Source of the DNA: Bacteroidales bacterium
GTDB taxonomy: Bacteria; Bacteroidota; Bacteroidia; Bacteroidales; WCHB1-69
Length of the DNA: 37,459 nucleotides
Direction of reading: 5' to 3'
Assembly: GCA_017395245.1 (NCBI GenBank)
Contig: JAFPVR010000060.1
Location: 1 to 37,459 of the forward strand
Below the pieces are notes generated by a model that did not search any database, had not been told where the DNA came from, and was given only the letters and a program-made list of their open reading frames with translations. The position numbers were made by a program, and so were the translations under genes. Shown here one piece after another: positions 1-8,238 of the stretch (the stretch's first letter is position 1; each line of letters starts with the position of its first letter).

Positions 1-2
1 CC

Positions 3-400
3 CAGGTTGTTGATTGCGAAGGTGCATACCACTTCAACCGTGTGTGGAGAGTTGTTGACGGTTGCGGCAACGTTTCCCTCAGCGACAGCGTCCAGGTGAT
101 CACGGTGGTTGACACGGTGAGACCGACGTACACGAGACCTGTGGACATCACGCTGTACAAGAACGGCAGCTGCGAGGTCGACACGACGACCGCTACGACG
201 AACGTCCCGACGAGCGTGGCCGACAACTGCACGGCTGCTCCGACAGTGACCTACCGCGATGCCAATGTCGTGGCCGACTGCGAGGGCACGTATCACTTCG
301 ACCGTATCTGGCGTGTGGTTGACGCTTGCGGAAACGTGAGTGTGAGCGACAGCGTCCAGACGATCACAGTGGTTGACACGGTGAGACCGACGTTCACGGC
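3..400 (+). repeat. 264-bp in-gene tandem repeat (HYR-like module)
   Basis: The phrase gttgacacggtgagaccgac occurs at about 108 and again at about 372, a period of 264 bp or 88 codons. The flanking text is also repeated (GACAGCGTCCAG; tggttgac with a cys-gly-asn-val codon run). The copies are similar but not identical, consistent with older in-frame duplication. More copies probably lie upstream of the window. Confidence 0.8.
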
Positions 401-3400
401 TCCTGTGGCCATTACCATCTGCAGAGCTGCTGACGGTACCTACAACGTGACTCCGGATGTGACAGGCGTTGTGGCCGACACGGCTGACAACTGTACCGCT
501 AAGGATAATCTGGTTGTGACCTATAGCGACGACATTGTTCCCACGAATGACGCTCATGCTACGGAAGTCATCACCAGAACTTGGAAGGTGACGGATGCTT
601 GTAGCAACTTCACGGAGCATACCCAGACCATCACCGTCAATCCTGCTGCGTATATGGATACTCCGGCTAACCAGATTATCTGTCACGACAGCAACATGGC
701 CGCAGTGAACTTCACTACGACCATTACCGACGGTTCGATGAGCTACAGCTGGTCACGTGACAATACTGCCAATGTGGAGGGTGTGGCCGCTAACGGTACG
801 GGTAATATCAATATGGCTGCTCTCAAGAATATGACTGAAACGGTGCAGACGACCACCTTCACGGTGACCCCGACCTACACCAACAACGGTAGCAGCTGCG
901 TGGGTACACCGGTTACCTTCACGGTGACGGTGAATCCGGAAGTGTTGCTCTCAGCCACCAATACTCTCCAGAACAAAGTCTTTGGTGAGGCTATCGACAA
1001 TGTGGTGGTTTCTCACAGCAGCCATTCCGACTTGACCTACAGCACACTGCCTGCCGGTCTGACCTACACTGCTTCTACGGGTATCCTTTCTGGTACTCCT
1101 ACCACTGTCGGTAACTACACGGTGACCTTCACGGCTACGAGTACTCAGACTCCGAACTGCGGTGTGAAGACCCAGGTGGTCAATATCAACGTGGCCAAAC
1201 GCGACCTGACCATCGTCATCAACGATTCGAAGACGTATGACGGCACGCAATTGGTGACCGACTACACGGAGGCCACGGCAGCCGCCCTGCAGAACGGTGC
1301 CACGCTGACCGCCGGTGCGGTGACGACCCCGGGTAAGGATGTCGCTACCTACACCGACAACACGGGTGCCAACGTCACCACGGCCTTCGCCACCAGCGAC
1401 GGTATCTCCAACTACAACGTCTCTTACGACTTCACGCAGGAGATCACCAAGCGTATCGTCCACATCGCCACGGCCGATAGCTCCCGTCTGTTCGACGGCA
1501 CTCCGTTGGTGCAGCCCGCATACACGATCACCGGCGACGGTTTCGTGCCGGGTGAGGTGACCAACATCCACACCACGGGTACGGTGACGGCTATCAGCAC
1601 GTGCGTGGACAACACCATTGAGTACACGCCGGTGGCCGGTGCCTTCATCGCTTCCAACTACACCATCGACACCACCCTCGGTCAACTTTGTGTTACCGGC
1701 AGCCTTGCTCCGATCACGGTGACCTCCGCCAGCGCAGCTGACCCGATCATCTACGACGGACAGGCCCACGGCGATGCGTACAAGACCTACACGGTGACCT
1801 ACGACGGTAACACGTTGACGCCTGTTGCAGGTTCCAACGGCCTGAAGTTTGCGTTCCCGACGCAGGATACGCTGACCATCACGCCGACCTTCACGGGTGT
1901 GACCAATGTAGCGGATGCCAACGATACCACCCATAACAACGTGTTCACCTACACCATCCAGAATGCGGAGGCTTATCTCGGCACGAAGACCATCACCTAC
2001 GGTACGGTGAAACTGGCTCCGCGCCCGATCACCATCAGCCTCGATTCAAGCAAGGTGTATGACGGCACTCCGTTCGAGGTGAGCTACGCTCAGCTGAACG
2101 TCTCCAACATGGTGGCAGGCGAGTCTCTGACCGCCGGTACGGTGACCTCCAGCTCGTACAATGTGGGCGAGTACCTCTGCTCCGACGGTGTGTTCAGCTA
2201 CATGATGGAATTGGCAGCCGATCAGTCCGGCTTCGACGTGAGCAGCGCGAAGAGCAACTACGCTCCTCAGTTCAACGTGAAGTTGACCATCACCTCGCGC
2301 AACCTGACTATCACGGCCGACGGTGCCACGAAGGTGTATGACGGCACGCTGCTGACCGCTTCCGGCTTCTCTGCCGAGGGTCTCGCCTCTACCGATGCAC
2401 TCTCTGTCACCACAAGCGGTTCACAACTCTGCGTGGGCGAGAGCGCGAACACGGTCGCCACCTACCAGGTGACCAACTCCGGCGAGAATGTGACGGGCAA
2501 CTACAACGTCACCACGGTGCCTGGCGTGCTCAAGGTGACCCCGATCACCACGGGCTTCGCCGTTCCGGCCGATGTGACTATCACGTTGATTGAAGGTACG
2601 GCCGACACGATGGTGACGACAGCCGTCACGGGTGAGGCTACCCTGACCCCGGCAGCAGGCGCTACCGAAGTGCTGAGCCACATCACCGTCACGAACAACC
2701 TCGATGCACTCAACCGCATGTCGGTGGGTACCCACAAGGTGGTCTGGAAACTCTATGACGAATGTAACAACGAAATGGTTGTCGACACGCAGGTCGTGAT
2801 AGTGAAGTACGAAGACTGCGAGGGCACCATCACGATGTCCGACGGTCATGCCTACGGTTACAAGCGTATCGGCAGCCAGTGCTGGTTCACCGAGAACCTG
2901 CGCGTGCCGACGGGCAACTACCACGCATACAACGACAATTCGACTAACTTCGACAAGTTCGGTTACCTCTACAGCTGGTACACCGCGGTGGGTGTGACGG
3001 AGGATGACACTAACGCAGCTCCGTTGACACATACCGCTGACGATGGTACGCAGTATGTCCAGGGTATCTGTCCTGACGGTTGGGCAATCCCGTCGCAGAG
3101 CGATGTGGAGGTGCTGAACACCTCCGGATTCGATGCCGACATGCTGAAGGATCCGAGCACGGAGTACTGGATGCCCGGTTATGAGGGAACTGGCGAGAGC
3201 GGCTTCAAGGCACGCGCCGGCGGTCGCTACAACGTCGCGATGAACCGTTACGAGGAGCTGATGACGGGCTTCCACTTCTGGCAGTCCGATGCCCCGAGCG
3301 GCAGTGTGTCGCTGGTCTCCGCCTGTATCGCCTACTATTGCGGTACGGTGCTCACCAACACGCCGAACATGAAGAACGACCGGAAGAGCATCCGCTGTCT

Positions 3401-3419
3401 GCGCAAGAATGCGCACTGA
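3..3419 (+). CDS. Large repeat-rich surface protein, 3' part only (HYR-like, Ig-like, MBG-like repeats, FISUMP C-terminus)
   Basis: The reading frame is open from base 3, so the N-terminus and any signal peptide lie upstream of the window. Domain order seen: HYR-like repeats with the recurring phrase WRVVD-CGNVS-SDSVQ and VVDTVRPT (to about base 640); an Ig-like stretch with LPAGLTY and GILSGTP (about 1040-1110); then five MBG-like units, each with a (Y/F)DG core, near bases 1235, 1490, 1755, 2055 and 2335. The end (about 2815-3419) resembles the FISUMP domain (Fibrobacter succinogenes major paralogous domain): QCWFTENLRVPTG, FGYLYSWY, GICPDGWAIPSQSD and a final IRCLRKN. Such proteins are extracellular or outer-surface in Bacteroidota and Fibrobacterota, and adhesion is inferred from the architecture. 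No type IX sorting domain is visible at the C-terminus. A hairpin terminator follows. Confidence 0.85.
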   Translation, partial: QVVDCEGAYHFNRVWRVVDGCGNVSLSDSVQVITVVDTVRPTYTRPVDITLYKNGSCEVDTTTATTNVPTSVADNCTAAPTVTYRDANVVADCEGTYHFDRIWRVVDACGNVSVSDSVQTITVVDTVRPTFTAPVAITICRAADGTYNVTPDVTGVVADTADNCTAKDNLVVTYSDDIVPTNDAHATEVITRTWKVTDACSNFTEHTQTITVNPAAYMDTPANQIICHDSNMAAVNFTTTITDGSMSYSWSRDNTANVEGVAANGTGNINMAALKNMTETVQTTTFTVTPTYTNNGSSCVGTPVTFTVTVNPEVLLSATNTLQNKVFGEAIDNVVVSHSSHSDLTYSTLPAGLTYTASTGILSGTPTTVGNYTVTFTATSTQTPNCGVKTQVVNINVAKRDLTIVINDSKTYDGTQLVTDYTEATAAALQNGATLTAGAVTTPGKDVATYTDNTGANVTTAFATSDGISNYNVSYDFTQEITKRIVHIATADSSRLFDGTPLVQPAYTITGDGFVPGEVTNIHTTGTVTAISTCVDNTIEYTPVAGAFIASNYTIDTTLGQLCVTGSLAPITVTSASAADPIIYDGQAHGDAYKTYTVTYDGNTLTPVAGSNGLKFAFPTQDTLTITPTFTGVTNVADANDTTHNNVFTYTIQNAEAYLGTKTITYGTVKLAPRPITISLDSSKVYDGTPFEVSYAQLNVSNMVAGESLTAGTVTSSSYNVGEYLCSDGVFSYMMELAADQSGFDVSSAKSNYAPQFNVKLTITSRNLTITADGATKVYDGTLLTASGFSAEGLASTDALSVTTSGSQLCVGESANTVATYQVTNSGENVTGNYNVTTVPGVLKVTPITTGFAVPADVTITLIEGTADTMVTTAVTGEATLTPAAGATEVLSHITVTNNLDALNRMSVGTHKVVWKLYDECNNEMVVDTQVVIVKYEDCEGTITMSDGHAYGYKRIGSQCWFTENLRVPTGNYHAYNDNSTNFDKFGYLYSWYTAVGVTEDDTNAAPLTHTADDGTQYVQGICPDGWAIPSQSDVEVLNTSGFDADMLKDPSTEYWMPGYEGTGESGFKARAGGRYNVAMNRYEELMTGFHFWQSDAPSGSVSLVSACIAYYCGTVLTNTPNMKNDRKSIRCLRKNAH

Positions 3420-3456
3420 TGCCTGCTCAATAGCGACTGAACCATACATCAAGGGC

Positions 3457-3485
3457 AAGGGGGACTCGAATGGGTTCCCCTTTTT
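3457..3485 (+). terminator. Rho-independent terminator after the surface protein gene
   Basis: AAGGGG and CCCCTT form a 6-bp stem around a loop of about 14 bases, followed by a T run. It lies 38 bases after the adhesin stop codon and before the sbcD promoter. Confidence 0.65.
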
Positions 3486-3516
3486 CATGAACGACCAAAC
3501 CGCAGAACAAAAATGC

Positions 3517-3524
3517 TATCTTTG
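3517..3524 (+). promoter_or_regulatory. Bacteroidota -7 promoter element for sbcDC
   Basis: TATCTTTG matches the TAnnTTTG -7 consensus used by the Bacteroidota primary sigma factor. It lies 21 bases upstream of the chosen sbcD start. No clear -33 TTG was seen. Confidence 0.6.
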
Positions 3525-3545
3525 CCGCCCCAAAACCGAACCGAA

Positions 3546-4733
3546 ATGAAAATCCTTCATACCTCCGATTGGCACATCGGACAAGTTCTTAACTTCCACT
3601 ACGATAGGCAGGAAGAGCACCAGTTTTTTCTGGATCAGCTCTGCGACATCATTGTTCGCGAGCAACCCGACGCGCTCATTGTCAGCGGCGATATCTACGA
3701 CAAGAACACGCCGGGCAACAGTTCCATGCGGTTTCTGTCTGACAACCTGCTTAGAATCTGCGATTTGGCTCCTGAGATGCCACTCATTCTCACCGCCGGC
3801 AACCACGACAGCAGCTCGCGTATCGAGAGCATGGCGGGCGTTTGGCGACGCGTGAACACCCATTTCATCGGGGCGGTGGAGAAGCAAGGCGACCATTATC
3901 TTACAGACAAACATATCATCGAGATTCCTGGCAAGGGTTGGATTGCCGCCATTCCGTACATTCCGGATTACCAAAGCGACTTATACAATATTATATTAAA
4001 GGAGATTCACCTGCGAAACACCGAAAAACTACCCGTTATCCTGATGGGGCACACCACGATTGGCAACGCCATTTTCACCGCCCACGAAAGCGTCTCTTTC
4101 AACGGTCGGGACATAGTGGGCGGGATCAACAGCATGAGCCTCAGCGATATTGATGACGATTACGACTATTTTGCGCTGGGCCATATTCATACACCGCAGA
4201 CGCTTCCGAACGGGAAAGCCCGGTACTGCGGAAGTCCTGTACAGCTGAACTTTAAGGAACAGTTTGTCCATTCGGTGACAATGGTGACCGTTGATAATCA
4301 TGGCTATACGCCTCAAATCGAAACTGTCGGATTAGAGCCGTTGCGTCGATTTTATGTGATTCCGCAGGAACCGAAGTCTTTGGAAGAGGCACTCGATTAT
4401 TTGGAAGCGCATCTTCCAGAACAGCAGGGCTATGTGCAGCTCAATATTCTCTCGGCCGAGCGGTTGCCCTCCGATACGGAAAACCGCATCCGCAGCATCT
4501 TGGAGCGCGGCGAAGGTCTCCTCTATTGCGATTACAAGGTTTCGCGCCCGGTTCGCGAGGGCCAATCCGCCCCTGAAAAGCCCGACTTCAACCTCTCCGA
4601 ATTCCGCGAGAAAGACCCGTTTGAGATCGCCGAACGCTACTTTACGGAAACCTTGCAGACGGATATGGACGACACGCTGAAAGAGCTTCTGCATTCGGTA
4701 ATACAGGAGGTTAGAGATGAACAATCACGTTGA
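3546..4733 (+). CDS. sbcD: SbcD, exonuclease subunit of the SbcCD (Mre11-Rad50) complex
   Basis: A 395-residue calcineurin-like phosphoesterase and the nuclease partner of SbcC. The complex cleaves DNA hairpins and blocked ends during repair. The five phosphoesterase motifs are visible: SDWHIG at residues 7-12, SGDIYD, GNHD, MGHTTIG and GHIHTPQ. These provide the two-metal active site. The start at 3546 is chosen because MKILHTSDWHIG is the usual N-terminus and the promoter lies just upstream; an in-frame start at 3513 would sit upstream of the -7 element. It is followed 20 bases later by sbcC, so the two form an operon. Confidence 0.95.
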   Translation: MKILHTSDWHIGQVLNFHYDRQEEHQFFLDQLCDIIVREQPDALIVSGDIYDKNTPGNSSMRFLSDNLLRICDLAPEMPLILTAGNHDSSSRIESMAGVWRRVNTHFIGAVEKQGDHYLTDKHIIEIPGKGWIAAIPYIPDYQSDLYNIILKEIHLRNTEKLPVILMGHTTIGNAIFTAHESVSFNGRDIVGGINSMSLSDIDDDYDYFALGHIHTPQTLPNGKARYCGSPVQLNFKEQFVHSVTMVTVDNHGYTPQIETVGLEPLRRFYVIPQEPKSLEEALDYLEAHLPEQQGYVQLNILSAERLPSDTENRIRSILERGEGLLYCDYKVSRPVREGQSAPEKPDFNLSEFREKDPFEIAERYFTETLQTDMDDTLKELLHSVIQEVRDEQSR

Positions 4734-4753
4734 CCGTTGACAGATTAAGAAAA

Positions 4754-7700
4754 ATGAAATTTAAGAAGTTAGAAATACGAAACATTAGCTCCATCGCGGA
4801 GGCGGTCATTGATTTTGAACATCTGATGCCGGAGGACCAACACATCTTCATGATTTGGGGTCCGTCGGGGGCGGGCAAGAGCACCATCCTCGATGCCATC
4901 TGCATGTCGTTGTTCTGCAAAACGCCTCGTTTACAAAGCATTGCGGAGAAGAAGGAGAACCAGTATGTGGATCCGGAGCTACAGTTCAGCGACCGCGCCA
5001 AGGGCATAGCCATCAACGACCTTCGGCAGTACCTGAAGCGCGGCACGAAAGAGGGATGGTGCAGTTTGCAATTCGTTGGCAATGATAGCGTTACCTATAC
5101 CGCCAAGACCGCATTCTCGATTAACCGTAACGGCAATCTCAACAACATCGAGTGGTCGCTGACTTCCGAAAACGGCGTTTGGACCAAGGTGAAAGAGGTT
5201 GAACAGCAGGTAATTACGGTTACGGGACTGACCTACGAGCAGTTTTGTCGCACCACGATGCTGGCGCAGGGCGAGTTTACCAAGTTCATGAAGAGCGACC
5301 AGAACGCCAAGGCCGAGATTCTGGAGAAACTGACCGATACGAGCATCTTTTCGGAGATTGGACGCCGGATATACGAGAAATACAACGCACAGAAGAAGGC
5401 TTTCGAGCAGCTCAACAGCGAAAACGAGAATATCACGAGGCTGAATGATGAGCAGATTGCAGATTATCAGCAGAATATACAAGAAATTGAAGCCGGGAAC
5501 AAACAGCTTGAATTGGCGTTGGCCGTTCTAAACCAAAAGGCCACTTGGATTAAACAGTTGGCTCAATATCAAGAGGATGTGGCCAAATCAGAGGTGCAAT
5601 GGCTGTCCGCCGATGCCGCCACGAAGTCTGAAGAATATCTTCGCACACAGGAATTGGTACAGCGTTGGGAGAAAATCGAGAATGAGCGTAAAACTTACAA
5701 TGAACGGGTGAAGCTTCAGCAAGACATCCAACAGCTGCAAGAAACCGAAACAGCGTACCAATCCAGTTATCAGACACTTACCTCCGGATTGCTGCATTAC
5801 AAACAGAAACTCGAACAGTTGTATGCTGACATTGATAAAAATCAAAATGAGCTGAAATCACATGCTTTTAAGGCGGAGGTGTATGCTCAGGCGCCTGTCT
5901 TGTGCGAAAAATTGAAACAATATGCCGGTTTGCAGCAGGAATTGTCGCAAATTGACGATAAAGTCAGGACGACAACGATGTCTGTTGGGCAGTTTGAGGA
6001 TGTTTTGGAAAAGAAAAAGGTCGAAATTGCCCAGCAACAGGAAGTTGTCGCCACTTTGATGCGAGAAGCGGAGACGTTAAAATCGCAGGCGCAGCAGTAC
6101 GATTTAGCGGAGCTCACCCGACAGCAGACCGAAAAAACGAACCTGCTGAACCAGTTGAGAAATATCCAAAAATCGGTTCAAGAGCTTAGAAAGCAACGAG
6201 ATGAGATTACGAGATTGAATAATACGGTTAGTGCGCAAAAGCAAAAGGTTCAGGAACTTGATCTACATGTCGTACAGGCGAAGCAACAGCTCGAGACGGT
6301 GCAAGCAGTGCAAGAGACGGCCCAAAAATGTTATGATTCGGCGGCGCAGAGTGTCAACGATTTTGCCAAACAGATTCGTGCGGGTCTGCAGGTGGGCGAC
6401 ACCTGCCCTGTCTGCGGACAAAAGGTGGAACAACTGCTTACGAATGAGGCTGTTGAGCAGAGTGTCAAGGCCTTGCAGCAGCAACTTGCAGCTGCGAACA
6501 AGGCCGTCGATGATAGTAAGAAAGCGTTGAACACTGTCACCACCGATCATAGTCGGGAGAAGGGGAGCTTCGAGGCTGCGTGGAATAACCTTCAACAGAA
6601 GACGCAGCAGAAGGATTCCGCCTTGTCAGCCTTGGGTGAGGTTTGTCAAACGTTGAACATCACGATGGACAAAACCATTGACGAACAGCTTGATAATCAG
6701 ATTTCTGAAACGAATGCGGAGGCTCAGGTCATTACGCAGCGCATTGAGGAGGCCGTACAGCTGAACAAACAGTTAACGGAGAAGACGGAGCTGCTGTCGA
6801 AGCAGAACAAGAAGTTGGAACAGTTTACCGCCGACAAGCACCAGGCGGAAGTGAACCTCGCGACTGCTCAGAAATCGTTGGACGGTTTCGGAGAACAAAG
6901 GACGCGAATTTCAAAGAATGTTGAGTTTTCCAGTACAGAACTGGCTGGATTTTTTAACGAAATCTATCCGGAATGGGAAGATAATCCCCATGCAACGGCT
7001 CAAACTCTTGAGCAGGAGGCCAAATCTTACGAAAAACGTAAGGAAGAGTTGAAAAACAGACAGAATGCTGCCGAAAAGGGGCAGGCTGAGTTGCAGCAGA
7101 TCCAGGCTTTTGAGAAGAAAGTGTCGGCCATTTTCTCATGGCAGGCTGCAAAAGAGGGCAAAAAATGCGATAATCTGACCGAAAAATGGATGCAGTTGGC
7201 GGAAAACTGTGCTTTGCTGGCCCAGAAACGATCGGAATTATCCGGAAAAATGACCCAAGCGGATTCTTTCTTGCAAAACTTTTACCAGCAGAGTCCTGAT
7301 ATTTCGGAGGCGCTGTTGTCGCAACTTGCTTCGCTGACCGCTGCCGACATTGCCCAACTACGTGAGCAGCTGAAGGTTGTGCAAGAACAGGTGCAGAACG
7401 CTCTCGGGAAACGGCAGCAGGCACAGGAAACGTTGCAAAAGCACGAAGCGTCGAAGCCTGAGATGGCGGAAGACGAACAATTGTCCGATATTGAGCGGCA
7501 AATTCTCGAAAAGAATGCACTGAAGACTGAAAATTTGCAACAAATCGGACAAATCCAGCATATTTTGCAGCAGGATGCCGATAATAGACAGAAATACGCC
7601 GACACATTGGCGAAGTTGGACGCTTTGCAGCAGCAGGTGCGGCAGTGGGAGCGGCTCAACAACACCTTCGGTGACAGCAACGGAAAGGTTTTCCGCCGCA

Positions 7701-8140
7701 TCGCGCAGAGCTTTATCCTGCAAAAGTTGCTTGACAACACCAACTATTTCCTCGGGATGCTCTCCGACCGTTACGAGCTCACCGGAGCAGGTCGCGAGCT
7801 GATGATCTTGGTGAAAGACAAGTACTTGGGTGACGCGCCTCGTCCCGTGGAGATGGTCTCCGGCGGCGAAAGCTTCCTCATTTCCATCGCTCTCGCGCTA
7901 GGCCTCTCCAACCTCGCCATGCAAGGAATTTCCTCCGATTTCCTCTTCATTGACGAAGGCATCAGCCAGCTAGACGGCAGCCTCTGCGACAGTGTGGTCA
8001 ACACCCTCCAGCAACTGCACCACATCGTACACTGCAACATCGGCATTATCAGTCATTTGGACGTTCTTGCCGACAAAATCCCGACCAAAATTATCGTGCA
8101 ACCCGTGAGTCACGGCACGAGCGAGGTGACGGTGATGTAG
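4754..8140 (+). CDS. sbcC: SbcC, SMC-like ATPase subunit of SbcCD
   Basis: A 1128-residue ATPase of the Rad50/SbcC family that holds DNA and controls the SbcD nuclease. Walker A is GPSGAGKST at residues 36-44. Long glutamine- and glutamate-rich coiled coils occupy about 200-1000, interrupted by the zinc-hook CPVC at 551-554, where two molecules dimerise through zinc. The ABC signature SGGES begins at 1036 and Walker B (FLFIDEG) has D1067 and E1068. The start at 4754 gives MKFKKLEIRNISS, the usual SbcC opening; the frame extends upstream only through a TTG overlapping the sbcD end. The TAG stop lies inside a palindromic repeat at 8136-8165. Confidence 0.95.
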   Translation: MKFKKLEIRNISSIAEAVIDFEHLMPEDQHIFMIWGPSGAGKSTILDAICMSLFCKTPRLQSIAEKKENQYVDPELQFSDRAKGIAINDLRQYLKRGTKEGWCSLQFVGNDSVTYTAKTAFSINRNGNLNNIEWSLTSENGVWTKVKEVEQQVITVTGLTYEQFCRTTMLAQGEFTKFMKSDQNAKAEILEKLTDTSIFSEIGRRIYEKYNAQKKAFEQLNSENENITRLNDEQIADYQQNIQEIEAGNKQLELALAVLNQKATWIKQLAQYQEDVAKSEVQWLSADAATKSEEYLRTQELVQRWEKIENERKTYNERVKLQQDIQQLQETETAYQSSYQTLTSGLLHYKQKLEQLYADIDKNQNELKSHAFKAEVYAQAPVLCEKLKQYAGLQQELSQIDDKVRTTTMSVGQFEDVLEKKKVEIAQQQEVVATLMREAETLKSQAQQYDLAELTRQQTEKTNLLNQLRNIQKSVQELRKQRDEITRLNNTVSAQKQKVQELDLHVVQAKQQLETVQAVQETAQKCYDSAAQSVNDFAKQIRAGLQVGDTCPVCGQKVEQLLTNEAVEQSVKALQQQLAAANKAVDDSKKALNTVTTDHSREKGSFEAAWNNLQQKTQQKDSALSALGEVCQTLNITMDKTIDEQLDNQISETNAEAQVITQRIEEAVQLNKQLTEKTELLSKQNKKLEQFTADKHQAEVNLATAQKSLDGFGEQRTRISKNVEFSSTELAGFFNEIYPEWEDNPHATAQTLEQEAKSYEKRKEELKNRQNAAEKGQAELQQIQAFEKKVSAIFSWQAAKEGKKCDNLTEKWMQLAENCALLAQKRSELSGKMTQADSFLQNFYQQSPDISEALLSQLASLTAADIAQLREQLKVVQEQVQNALGKRQQAQETLQKHEASKPEMAEDEQLSDIERQILEKNALKTENLQQIGQIQHILQQDADNRQKYADTLAKLDALQQQVRQWERLNNTFGDSNGKVFRRIAQSFILQKLLDNTNYFLGMLSDRYELTGAGRELMILVKDKYLGDAPRPVEMVSGGESFLISIALALGLSNLAMQGISSDFLFIDEGISQLDGSLCDSVVNTLQQLHHIVHCNIGIISHLDVLADKIPTKIIVQPVSHGTSEVTVM

Positions 8141-8165
8141 AGGCGCACGGCCCTGCGTCTCTACA
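8136..8165. repeat. Palindromic dispersed repeat, copy 1 (supplies the sbcC stop)
   Basis: TGTAGAGGCGCA pairs with TGCGTCTCTACA (11 Watson-Crick pairs plus one G:T) around CGGCCC. A second copy with the same core lies at 9991-10017. The sbcC stop codon TAG (8138-8140) is within the left arm. In RNA it would form a strong hairpin that could protect or end the transcript. Confidence 0.8.
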
Positions 8166-8178
8166 ACGGATAAAATCG

Positions 8179-8186
8179 TATTTTTG
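8179..8186 (+). promoter_or_regulatory. Bacteroidota -7 promoter element
   Basis: TATTTTTG fits TAnnTTTG. It is 52 bases upstream of the start at 8239 and separated from it by a heptamer tandem repeat. Confidence 0.5.
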
Positions 8187-8200
8187 CCGCGCAATTCTTT

Positions 8201-8228
8201 TGCCTTTTGCCTAATGCCTAATGCCTAA
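8201..8228 (+). repeat. Four 7-bp tandem units just upstream of a start codon
   Basis: TGCCTTT followed by three exact TGCCTAA units. The array ends 10 bases before the ATG at 8239. The layout matches the ATAACCT array before murE (15721-15748). Confidence 0.8.
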
Positions 8229-8238
8229 ATAATAACAA

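Noticed and set aside
2815-3419. FISUMP end as a diversity-generating retroelement target
   Set aside because: No reverse transcriptase, template repeat or adenine-biased variable copy was seen in the window.
951-3488. Long minus-strand open frames (327 and 355 codons) opposite the surface protein gene
   Set aside because: They mirror the codon bias of the plus-strand repeat gene, have Arg/His/Gly/Val-rich unnatural composition and no recognisable domain.
8201-8228. Heptamer array as a transposon end
   Set aside because: There is no adjoining transposase or inverted partner; it is a simple tandem array.
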